A stretch of 5,617 bases of DNA from assembly GCA_021741285.1 (NCBI GenBank), contig JAIOYD010000118.1, positions 1 to 5,617 of the forward strand. The letters run 5' to 3'. How positions within the stretch are numbered: position 1 is the first letter of the stretch; each line of letters starts with the position of its first letter. Both the position numbers and the translations under genes were made by a program. This document shows, in pieces, positions 1 through 5,207 of the stretch. The notes under the pieces were generated by a model. The model searched no databases. It was given only the letters and a program-made list of their open reading frames with translations, and was not told where the DNA came from. Source of the stretch: Rickettsiaceae bacterium. GTDB taxonomy: Bacteria; Pseudomonadota; Alphaproteobacteria; Rickettsiales; Rickettsiaceae.

Positions 1-279
1 CAAGAGCGTGCCCAAGAGCGTCAAAGAAGATATGACCAAGAAATAGCAAGAACTGTTGCACAACGTGAGAGTGGATTTTTTAGTATTTTCGCTCGAGCTC
101 GCACAGACTCAGAAGACGCTGCTGTTCGCAGAGCTAGAGGATTGCCAACTAGAGAAGAAGATATTGAAAATAGACGCCATGCTGATCGTCGAAGAGAAAT
201 GGGTTTAGCAATTGAAGATATTGAAGATCCAGAGCTTAGGGCTATTGCATCCGGCGGTAGATCTGGACCAAGATTGTAA
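1..279 (+). CDS. C-terminal part of an Arg/Glu-rich hypothetical protein (5' end outside window)
   Basis: Frame 1 is open from the first base to a TAA at 277-279, giving the last 92 residues of a protein that starts upstream. I do not recognise the family. The fragment is highly charged: it opens with a QERAQERQRR stretch likely to be helical or coiled-coil, has a short hydrophobic patch (GFFSIFARA, about residues 25-33), then many Arg, Glu and Asp residues, and ends in a flexible Gly/Ser/Arg/Pro tail. CAAGAGCGT occurs twice 12 bases apart at 1-21, which encodes the repeated QER. It lies 55 bases before the polymerase gene on the same strand. A virion or scaffold-like helical protein is possible, but nothing here identifies it. 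Reading frame confident, function unknown. Confidence 0.75.
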   Translation, partial: QERAQERQRRYDQEIARTVAQRESGFFSIFARARTDSEDAAVRRARGLPTREEDIENRRHADRRREMGLAIEDIEDPELRAIASGGRSGPRL

Positions 280-287
280 AATACATG

Positions 288-317
288 AAATAAACTATGT
301 TTATTTGTATAAATAAA
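288..317 (+). promoter_or_regulatory. AT-rich gap with nested inverted repeats and a T4-late-like TATAAATA box
   Basis: The 55-base gap before the polymerase gene holds two perfect, mutually exclusive hairpins sharing one arm: AAATAAAC (288-295) with GTTTATTT (299-306), and TTTATTT (300-306) with AAATAAA (311-317). An exact TATAAATA lies at 308-315, the core of T4 late promoters, 19 bases before the polymerase ATG. It could be a weak terminator for the upstream gene, a promoter for the downstream operon, or chance in AT-rich DNA. No convincing -35 box is visible. Confidence 0.3.
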
Positions 318-334
318 AGTTTTAGTATGAATTT

Positions 335-1600
335 ATGCTAAAATATAGATTAAGTCCAGATGCATATGGAGGAAACCATTCTGATTACTTTATTAGTAAT
401 ACAGGATCCGGCGTTCATATTAGTCAAAAACAATATGCAACCTGTAAAAATACTATAGAAAACGTAATCAACTTTGATTTGCAATATCAGATTGAAGAGT
501 TTTGTCGTCTATATGGTATGAATATGCCTATATGGCCGCCTAAAAGCTATAAAAAGGTAGTATCTCAAATAGCCCCAGAAACAAATCGTGACGATATCCA
601 ATGGTGGAAAGTCATGGGCTTTAAAAGATACATTTCAGAACTCCAATCTCTTGCTAATAACATTCAATATTCTGTATCTGAATTTGATATATCATATTGG
701 CATGATATATATGGTAGATTGATGAATAATCTATTTGAGGAATTGGATAACTGCCGTATTGATGTTGAGCTTTATAAGAAATATAAGAGCGAAGCTACTG
801 CATCTCAAATGGAGATAATAGAAACGTTTAAACCGGACACGCATGGTTATGCGGATAGAGTAATCTATTCTGGAACTGAAACCAAAACCGGTAGACTAAA
901 AGTTATTGATGGTCCCAACATTCTTCATCTCAAAAAGGATTATCGTAATATGATTATTTCTTCTCATGGAGATAAGGGGAAGATTGTATATCTTGATTAT
1001 TCCTCATTGGAGCCCAGGATCCTATTGTGTGTATCTAATCCTTCTCTAATTGGTAGCCTTCCACAAGACATATATTCTAAAATGCTTGTTGACCTAAATC
1101 TCTCTGAAAAGATACCAAGAACCGTTGCAAAGACGGCAATTCTTTCAGCGTTATATGGACAGAAGGAAGAGAACACGATCAAGACATTATCAAATTATAT
1201 TGGTAGCGCCGAAGATTTTCTTAACGTTGTAAATGATTACTTTGGCATAGACAAGCTCAAGGAGAAGTTAGCTGGAGATTTGTTAAAAACTGGTGGACGA
1301 TATATCTTAAACTATTATGGTCGTCCTATCTTTTGTGAGGACACGAAGCCTTATGCGCTTTTAAATTATTATGTGCAGTCTACAGCGGTAGATGTAGCGA
1401 TGTTGGGGTTTTTAAATATCGTAAGTCGGTTGAAAGATAATCATCTTACAGATAAGATAAAACCGATCTTCATCTTGCATGATGCTTTGTTTTTGGATAT
1501 ACATGAGGATGCCTATCATATTATTCCAAAGATAGAGAAATTGGGTTCTACTGGTATTAAAGGTTTTAAGAATATAGATTTTTGGTTAAGGTCGGAGTAG
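335..1600 (+). CDS. Family A DNA polymerase, polymerase domain only (PolA-like, Leu at the Phe762 position)
   Basis: Template-directed DNA synthesis, probably in phage replication or repair. The 421 residues carry the family A signatures in order: TGRL (183-188, Arg187, like the R668 region of E. coli Pol I); motif A DYSSLEPR with catalytic Asp221 and Glu226; motif B R262-xxx-K266-xxx-L270-xxx-Y274-G275; the YGR and QSTA region (Arg330, Gln348); and motif C HDA with His382 and catalytic Asp383. Leu270 sits where E. coli has Phe762 and T7 has Tyr. Motif C has Ala where Pol I has Glu883. The first ~170 residues are too short and lack the DxE pattern for a 3'-5' exonuclease, so proofreading must come from another gene or be absent. 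ATG 335 is the first usable start: an ATG at 327 opens only a four-codon frame. No clear Shine-Dalgarno is seen. It heads the 335-2621 block. Family assignment is firm; the exact role is inferred. Confidence 0.93.
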   Translation: MLKYRLSPDAYGGNHSDYFISNTGSGVHISQKQYATCKNTIENVINFDLQYQIEEFCRLYGMNMPIWPPKSYKKVVSQIAPETNRDDIQWWKVMGFKRYISELQSLANNIQYSVSEFDISYWHDIYGRLMNNLFEELDNCRIDVELYKKYKSEATASQMEIIETFKPDTHGYADRVIYSGTETKTGRLKVIDGPNILHLKKDYRNMIISSHGDKGKIVYLDYSSLEPRILLCVSNPSLIGSLPQDIYSKMLVDLNLSEKIPRTVAKTAILSALYGQKEENTIKTLSNYIGSAEDFLNVVNDYFGIDKLKEKLAGDLLKTGGRYILNYYGRPIFCEDTKPYALLNYYVQSTAVDVAMLGFLNIVSRLKDNHLTDKIKPIFILHDALFLDIHEDAYHIIPKIEKLGSTGIKGFKNIDFWLRSE

Positions 1601-1610
1601 AATAACAGAT

Positions 1611-1853
1611 ATGATTTGCATATTTACGTGCTGGACTTGTTCCAAGAAGTTAGATCCAGAAGAAACTACTGAAGAATATTTTTTCTGGTGCGATAGAGAA
1701 TGTTATGATAAAGATGATCGATACCACAATAGAGAAAAAGTTGTTGACCCAAAACCAAAGATTGCAGACGCAACTCCAAAAAATGAGAAAGAGCAAAGAA
1801 AATCTAAAATTCGTGCAGCTCTTGCTCAAATCAATGGAACACATAAAGATTGA
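1611..1853 (+). CDS. Small Cys-rich, putative zinc-binding protein
   Basis: 80 residues, 10 bases after the polymerase stop. Four cysteines form two pairs, Cys7-x2-Cys10 and Cys27-x3-Cys31, with a further Cys3; the spacing suggests a small treble-clef or ribbon-like zinc site. An acidic stretch (DPEETTEE) lies between the pairs. The C-terminal half (about 40-80) is very rich in Lys, Glu and Gln and probably helical or disordered. There is no membrane segment or signal peptide. Position behind the polymerase suggests co-transcription and perhaps a nucleic-acid-related role, but that is inference. The ribosome-binding site is weak. I do not recognise the family. Confidence 0.7.
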   Translation: MICIFTCWTCSKKLDPEETTEEYFFWCDRECYDKDDRYHNREKVVDPKPKIADATPKNEKEQRKSKIRAALAQINGTHKD

Positions 1854-1876
1854 AGAAGTTCCCCAAAAGAAAGAAA

Positions 1877-1880
1877 AGGA
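1877..1880 (+). promoter_or_regulatory. Shine-Dalgarno that fixes the start of the next gene
   Basis: AAGGA-type site eight bases before ATG 1889. It favours ATG 1889 over the in-frame TTG at 1850, which overlaps the stop of the preceding gene and has no such site. Confidence 0.7.
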
Positions 1881-1888
1881 AAACTGAA

Positions 1889-2353
1889 ATGGATAGTGAT
1901 GCCAGGAGCACTTTAGAATTGTTTAATCGCATTAGCGTAGTTGTTGATGTATTGTTAGTGATGTTATTTTTGACTGCCGGTTTATTTGGTTTAACCTTAT
2001 TGATGCCGGTTAGTTATGTATTAAATCTTACATTACAATCTGTTGCAACTTTAGTATTTTTAGTATTTTGTTTTGCTTCGCTTAAGGGAGCAGAGCATAT
2101 TACCGGTTTAATCAGAGCAAATCTCGTTCAAGCTGTTGAGGAACAGAAGACGGACGAAGAAAAAGCTGCTCCGGTAGTTGTTAGTAAGAAATCTATTATT
2201 GCAGCGGATCCAACTCCAGCCCCTACTCTCACAAACCGAGTTTTAAAGACAACGAAGGTTGTTCTTAAATCTTCAAAGAGTTCTCCACCAACTGCTACTG
2301 TTTCATCACGTGAAGCTGTAGTTAAGCGTGGTCGTCCAAAGAAAGATAATTGA
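1889..2353 (+). CDS. Two-helix membrane protein with AT-hook-like C-terminal tail
   Basis: 154 residues from ATG 1889, chosen for its Shine-Dalgarno. An in-frame TTG at 1850 would add 13 mostly basic residues. Two hydrophobic segments are evident: about residues 14-37 (VVVDVLLVMLFLTAGLFGL region) and about 44-64 (LTLQSVATLVFLVFCFA region), joined by a short loop, which suggests a helical hairpin in the inner membrane. The ~85-residue hydrophilic tail is rich in Ala, Pro, Thr and Lys, looks disordered, and ends with KRGRPKK (146-152). That matches the AT-hook core, a basic-flanked GRP that binds the minor groove of AT-rich DNA. If both ends of the hairpin face the cytoplasm, the tail could hold phage DNA at the membrane. 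It overlaps nothing and is one base before the next gene's ATG. Family not recognised; topology and DNA binding are inferred. Confidence 0.75.
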   Translation: MDSDARSTLELFNRISVVVDVLLVMLFLTAGLFGLTLLMPVSYVLNLTLQSVATLVFLVFCFASLKGAEHITGLIRANLVQAVEEQKTDEEKAAPVVVSKKSIIAADPTPAPTLTNRVLKTTKVVLKSSKSSPPTATVSSREAVVKRGRPKKDN

Positions 2354-2354
2354 T

Positions 2355-2621
2355 ATGCCAGCAACAAAAAATCGTTTTTCATGCAATCATCGTGGTTTCG
2401 GTAAGTTCTGCCATCGTTGTGCCCAAGCCGACGCTTTAGAAGCCAAGGCTAAGGCTCTTCCAGCCTCCTCTGCGCCCTCTGAAGGCGAGAAAAAGGGAAA
2501 GGGCGGTAAGTCTGCTTCTGCGGAAGCAGCGGCTCTTATAGAGGAAGCCAAGCGCCTCCGAGCAGTTACAACGAAACGTTCATCATATGATGATCTACCT
2601 GACATTCCAGTAAGCGAGTGA
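2355..2621 (+). CDS. Small protein with N-terminal Cys/His cluster (CxH...CxRC)
   Basis: 88 residues from ATG 2355, one base after the previous stop (TGATATG), typical of coupled translation. A GTG at 2328 in the same frame would overlap the upstream gene by 26 bases and is less likely. The N-terminus holds Cys10, His12, Cys19, His20 and Cys22 in the pattern CNHRGFGKFCHRC, a probable metal site. The middle is low-complexity Ala/Ser/Gly/Lys, followed by a helical AEAAALIEEAKRLR segment and an acidic tail. The stretch 2440-2560 is visibly richer in G+C than its neighbours, which may reflect the Ala/Gly-rich protein or separate origin. It is the last gene of the block ended by the 2641-2671 terminator. 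I have a vague sense of similar short phage proteins but cannot name a family or function. Confidence 0.7.
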   Translation: MPATKNRFSCNHRGFGKFCHRCAQADALEAKAKALPASSAPSEGEKKGKGGKSASAEAAALIEEAKRLRAVTTKRSSYDDLPDIPVSE

Positions 2622-2640
2622 TAGAATAGATAATAAAGAA

Positions 2641-2671
2641 AAACGCCGCCAAGGAAACTTGAGCGGCGTTT
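2641..2671. terminator. Bidirectional hairpin terminator between convergent genes
   Basis: AAACGCCGC (2641-2649) pairs perfectly with GCGGCGTTT (2663-2671). Inside, CAAG (2650-2653) pairs with CTTG (2658-2661) around a GAAA tetraloop (2654-2657), with one bulged A at 2662. That is 13 pairs with a GC-rich core. On the minus strand the arm runs into a T-rich stretch (GTTTTTCTTTATT), a good intrinsic terminator. On the plus strand it ends GTTTAACTTATT, somewhat weaker. It lies between the stop at 2621 and the facing stop at 2695, so it can serve both genes. Confidence 0.9.
2655..2671 (+). repeat. 17-bp repeat (terminator arm), copy 1
   Basis: AAACTTGAGCGGCGTTT, identical to 5170-5186. Here it is the loop-plus-right-arm of a complete terminator. 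Both copies sit about 20-25 bases from the stop codon of a minus-strand MKITVKQLKQ gene. Confidence 0.9.
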
Positions 2672-2694
2672 AACTTATTAATTTGGTATTAGTA

Positions 2695-3234
2695 TCAGCG
2701 GTTGGAACGAAGTTGGCGTTTGACTTCTTCACGAACTATCGCTCTGATACTTTCTTTAACAGTATTAACAGTCTGCATACGTGTCAACTCTCTAGGAGCC
2801 ACGAGATAGTTGTCAATAATTCCTATTATTCTATCTTTATCCGTTTCTTGAGCTTGAGTTTTAGAACTGATCCTGTTCCACCACTCATAAAATTCTGGAT
2901 AAGATGAAGAACGAAATTTCGAAATAATGTAACTTGCAAGTTCTTCGGGTTTTTCTGGCAAATCCTTTTTTAAACTTTCTAATGCATCTGTAATAACTTT
3001 TTCTTTATCTCGTTGATTGTTACGGTCTAGACCGTAATTTTCAATTGAGTAATATAGTGCCTTTTCAGCATAACTTCCTATTACATCTGCAAAATATTTA
3101 TTAGCATTTTTATCGTAGTCAAATATACCTTTTGGTTTACCAAATCCAAAAATTTTATCAATTCCTTCTTGTTGCATTTGTTCTTGAACATTTTCTCTGA
3201 TTAACTGTTTAAGTTGCTTTACTGTAATCTTCAT
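2695..3234 (-). CDS. Putative capsid-targeted internal protein, cassette copy 1
   Basis: 179 residues, start ATG at 3234 with AGAGG (3243-3247) eight bases upstream. The N-terminus MKITVKQLKQLIRE is identical in sequence to that of the minus-strand protein at 5208-5492. It is short, basic, amphipathic and ends I12-R13-E14, fitting the (L/I)-x-E cleavage rule of T4-type prohead proteases. T4 internal proteins carry comparable N-terminal targeting peptides. The rest is charged and mostly helical, with aromatic patches (SSSYPEFYEWWNRI) and no cysteine, signal peptide or membrane segment. The basic C-terminal helix (TVKESIRAIVREEVKRQLRSNR region) resembles the tail of the paralogue. The mature function is not recognisable. 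The gene opposes both neighbours, has its own promoter-like element (3272-3308) and its own terminator (2641-2671), so it looks like an independent unit. Packaging and cleavage are inferred. Confidence 0.8.
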   Translation of the reverse strand: MKITVKQLKQLIRENVQEQMQQEGIDKIFGFGKPKGIFDYDKNANKYFADVIGSYAEKALYYSIENYGLDRNNQRDKEKVITDALESLKKDLPEKPEELASYIISKFRSSSYPEFYEWWNRISSKTQAQETDKDRIIGIIDNYLVAPRELTRMQTVNTVKESIRAIVREEVKRQLRSNR

Positions 3235-3235
3235 A
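3206..3235 (-). repeat. 30-bp direct repeat covering the gene start, copy 1
   Basis: Identical to 5464-5493. It covers the first 29 coding bases (MKITVKQLK and most of Q10) plus one base upstream of the ATG. Identity stops at the third base of codon 10, after which the same residues are written with different codons. Confidence 0.95.
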
Positions 3236-3271
3236 AGGATAACCTCTTTGTTTCATTTAAATATGTTTCTT

Positions 3272-3308
3272 TTTATAAAGGTTCTTTTTTTCATCTCTAT
3301 CCAGTTTA
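3272..3308 (-). promoter_or_regulatory. Putative phage promoter of the minus-strand cassette gene, copy 1
   Basis: On the minus strand a 24-bp element (3308-3285, TAAACTGGATAGAGATG followed by seven A) is identical to the one at 5587-5564. Seven bases further on is TATAAA (3277-3272); the other copy has TATGAT at the same offset. A shared upstream box with a constant distance to a TATAAT-like hexamer is what a promoter family shows. The expected start near 3265 would leave a leader of about 30 bases with the AGAGG site. The upstream box does not match TTGACA, so a phage factor or altered polymerase may be needed. The A-run could act as an UP-like element. Confidence 0.55.
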
Positions 3309-3339
3309 AAGATATGATAGAACAAAATAGAATGATGTT

Positions 3340-3981
3340 ATGAATAAGAAAGCAGACAATCAAGAGTTAGTTCTACAAAAAGTTCAAGAAAACTGGGGAA
3401 CCTTAAAGGGTCTTGTAAACCGTATAGAAAACCCCGAAGCAAGAGAAGGTGCAATTCATCTATGTGATGATCTCCATGATCGTTTTGCTGTAGCTCCAGC
3501 ATCTACCAGAACAGATTATGTTGGTTGTTTTGTTGGTGGACTTGTATGGCACAGTTTGAATACTCTTCGTGTTATGAAGGCATTACGTTCTTCTCTTGAG
3601 TTAGAGAAGGTTGTAAGTGCGGACAGCATGATTATTCTTGGATTGTTTCATGATCTTGGTAAGCTTGGTAATGAGAGGGAAGATTACTATTTACCGCAAT
3701 CAAGTGATTGGCACAGAAATAAGGGAATGATGTATGAGATTAATGAAGGAATGGGACATATACCGGTTGCAGTCAGAAGTATCTGGTGGCTTAACCACTA
3801 TAAGGTTTCATTATCTGAAAATGAGGTATATGCTTTACAGTCGTTATCTTTGAAGAATGGGGAGCAGATAAGTTTTTCACCTTCGTTAAGGGATCCCTGG
3901 GAGGCATATTTGTTGCAGAGTTCAGTAAGGGGAGCTTGCATTAAGCATCATGGGATAACGACTCTTACACAAACACCTTGA
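3340..3981 (+). CDS. HD-domain metal-dependent phosphohydrolase
   Basis: 213 residues. HD-superfamily enzymes use clustered His and Asp residues to hold one or two metals and hydrolyse phosphate esters of nucleotides or nucleic acid ends. Visible ligand candidates are His71 (GGLVWHSL), His104-Asp105 in FHDLGKLG (with Lys108), then His140 and His153, and a distal Asp185. The region before His71 (APASTRTDYVGCFVGGLVWH) has the loop-plus-GG layout seen in phage and YhaM-like HD proteins. The catalytic core therefore seems intact. No other domain is obvious. The start at ATG 3340 has a weak ribosome-binding site; an ATG at 3332 opens only a three-codon frame whose TGA overlaps this start. The gene is 29 bases before the ADP-ribosyltransferase and probably co-transcribed with it. 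The substrate is not predictable; nucleotide metabolism or RNA turnover are reasonable guesses. Confidence 0.85.
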   Translation: MNKKADNQELVLQKVQENWGTLKGLVNRIENPEAREGAIHLCDDLHDRFAVAPASTRTDYVGCFVGGLVWHSLNTLRVMKALRSSLELEKVVSADSMIILGLFHDLGKLGNEREDYYLPQSSDWHRNKGMMYEINEGMGHIPVAVRSIWWLNHYKVSLSENEVYALQSLSLKNGEQISFSPSLRDPWEAYLLQSSVRGACIKHHGITTLTQTP

Positions 3982-4010
3982 TTTAAAGCTTTCTGGACAT
4001 ATTTAAGGAT

Positions 4011-5177
4011 ATGTCAAAAGAAAATTTGAAAAAACTATTAGGGTATTTATTAGAAGCAGATACAGAAATATTCGGTAAATCTTTTAATGATCCGGATAAA
4101 AAGCGCCCAATGAGTAATCCTCCGGAGAAGAATACTCCGGAGGAACAAAAGTTTGTAAACAAACTTGATAAATGGTTTAATAGCCATTTAGTAGCAGGTA
4201 GCCTAAATAAATTTGCTGATGATTTAGCCCAGTTAATGCCAATTATTAAGTCTGATAAGTATCCAGAATTAAATCCTCCTTCTGGCGATGTATACAGAGG
4301 TATGAAATTAACTGTTGATCAGCTTAAGAGTTTCATGGGGTTAAAAGACTTTGAAATTAAAGCTGGAGAATATAAGACGATAAATCAAGGCGGTGTTTTA
4401 ACGCCACAAAAGATAAAGTATTATACTGCTGGCAAACCTATAAGTTCTTGGTCTACTTCGGCAAAAGCTGCCGCTGCTTTCACTCGAACGACTTCGGCTG
4501 ATGAAAAACGCAATGTTAAATTAAGTGTTGTGTTTGTTGCAAACACAAGCAATCCATCTAACGATTTCATTCTCAATCCGGATAAGTTGTTAAGTTCTTA
4601 TTCTCGGAATATAACACAATACGATTACGAAAAAGAAGTTATATCGATTGGACCAGTTAGTTTTGATCGTGTTATTGTTTATAGTGATATTGACGTGTTG
4701 CCTCCACCAACTTTTAAAGATGAAGTAATAAATACTGCAATTAATACTATAACCAATGAGGTAACAATTGCTTTGAAAGACCCAAAATCAAATATATATG
4801 TTGGGGCAGATTATCTTGGGCTAATACAACGTAAAAATACAAAAGGGGCATCCGATCCAACAAAATCGGATCGACGTGAAGTTATGTGGAATCTTTGCGA
4901 AGCTATAGTGAATATTTTAGCAAGACATTTAAACGAAAATATAATAAAAAAACCAGAATTGTTAGCAGGAGGATTAGTCCATCCATGGATATATAATGTT
5001 TTAAATGTAATATCGGAAGATTATAACAATGGGATAACTACATTTGCAAATAGCAAAAATATTAAACTATTTCTTAGCAAAGTTATTAGGAAGATAATAT
5101 CACCTAGCAAGAGGCCAGGGGGGATGGAAACTAGCGAGATGGAAAAACTGGCAACAGCAAAACAGAAACAAACTTGA
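4011..5177 (+). CDS. ADP-ribosyltransferase of the R-S-E class, possibly head-packaged (Alt-like role)
   Basis: 388 residues. The enzyme would transfer ADP-ribose from NAD+ to protein or RNA targets. Signature elements appear in order: Arg96 in VYRGM, Ser148-Thr149-Ser150 in SSWSTS, and the E-x-E pair Glu207/Glu209 in YEKEV, followed by a beta strand (SFDRVIVYSD). E-x-E usually goes with arginine-directed transfer. Residues 230-388 form a second, unrecognised, mainly helical region. The N-terminus MSKENLKKLLGYLLEAD is a short amphipathic helix ending L13-L14-E15, which fits a T4-type prohead protease site, and T4 Alt is itself a packaged, processed and injected ADP-ribosyltransferase. I call it Alt-like in role only, without claiming homology. 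AAGGA (4005-4009) abuts the ATG with one base between, an unusually short spacing, but no better in-frame start exists. The stop TGA lies inside a repeated terminator arm (5170-5186). Confidence 0.85.
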   Translation: MSKENLKKLLGYLLEADTEIFGKSFNDPDKKRPMSNPPEKNTPEEQKFVNKLDKWFNSHLVAGSLNKFADDLAQLMPIIKSDKYPELNPPSGDVYRGMKLTVDQLKSFMGLKDFEIKAGEYKTINQGGVLTPQKIKYYTAGKPISSWSTSAKAAAAFTRTTSADEKRNVKLSVVFVANTSNPSNDFILNPDKLLSSYSRNITQYDYEKEVISIGPVSFDRVIVYSDIDVLPPPTFKDEVINTAINTITNEVTIALKDPKSNIYVGADYLGLIQRKNTKGASDPTKSDRREVMWNLCEAIVNILARHLNENIIKKPELLAGGLVHPWIYNVLNVISEDYNNGITTFANSKNIKLFLSKVIRKIISPSKRPGGMETSEMEKLATAKQKQT

Positions 5178-5190
5178 GCGGCGTTTTGTT
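5167..5190. terminator. Degenerate or rebuilt terminator at the end of the ADP-ribosyltransferase gene
   Basis: The right arm of the 2641-2671 terminator is present, but its GC-rich left arm (ACGCCGC) is not. A weaker substitute hairpin can form between AACAAAC (5167-5173) and GTTTTGTT (5183-5190) with one bulged T and a 9-base loop. It lies between convergent genes where a terminator is expected. Low confidence that it functions. Confidence 0.35.
5170..5186 (+). repeat. 17-bp repeat (terminator arm), copy 2
   Basis: AAACTTGAGCGGCGTTT, identical to 2655-2671. Here it supplies the last bases and the TGA stop of the ADP-ribosyltransferase gene, and its pairing partner is missing. It lies 21 bases from the stop codon of the facing gene, against 23 in copy 1. 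Confidence 0.9.
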
Positions 5191-5207
5191 GGTCATAAAT
5201 ATATTGT

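Noticed and set aside
997..1182. Minus-strand open frame of 61 codons within the polymerase gene
   Set aside because: It lies opposite the catalytic motifs of a clear gene and has no promoter, ribosome-binding site or recognisable product. Similar open frames opposite 1650-1844, 2128-2382, 2387-2605 and 5021-5239 were left out for the same reason.
1850..1888. TTG at 1850 as start of the membrane protein, which would add 13 residues
   Set aside because: ATG 1889 has a well-placed AAGGA site and the TTG has none. The extension is also not needed for any domain.
2328..2354. GTG at 2328 as start of the Cys/His protein
   Set aside because: It would overlap the upstream gene by 26 bases; ATG 2355 follows that gene's stop by one base, the usual coupled arrangement.
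2512..2529. Perfect 7-bp inverted repeat CTGCTTC / GAAGCAG with a 4-base loop
   Set aside because: It lies inside a coding region of low-complexity Ala/Ser/Glu codons and has no T-run after it, so it is more likely a product of composition than a regulatory hairpin.
2683..2907. Plus-strand open frame opposite the first cassette gene
   Set aside because: It is antisense to the MKITVKQLKQ gene, which has a ribosome-binding site, promoter-like element and a paralogue. The plus frame has none of these.
3285..3330. The 24-bp element as a plus-strand promoter for the HD-domain gene, with TATGAT at 3314-3319
   Set aside because: The second copy has no comparable hexamer at that offset on the plus strand, whereas the minus strand has one at exactly 7 bases in both copies. 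Plus-strand use is not excluded.
3340..5177. HD-domain protein and ADP-ribosyltransferase as a toxin-antitoxin or anti-phage defence pair
   Set aside because: The intact phage-style context, the targeting-like N-terminus and flanking internal-protein cassettes fit a phage effector better. No antitoxin-like partner is visible.
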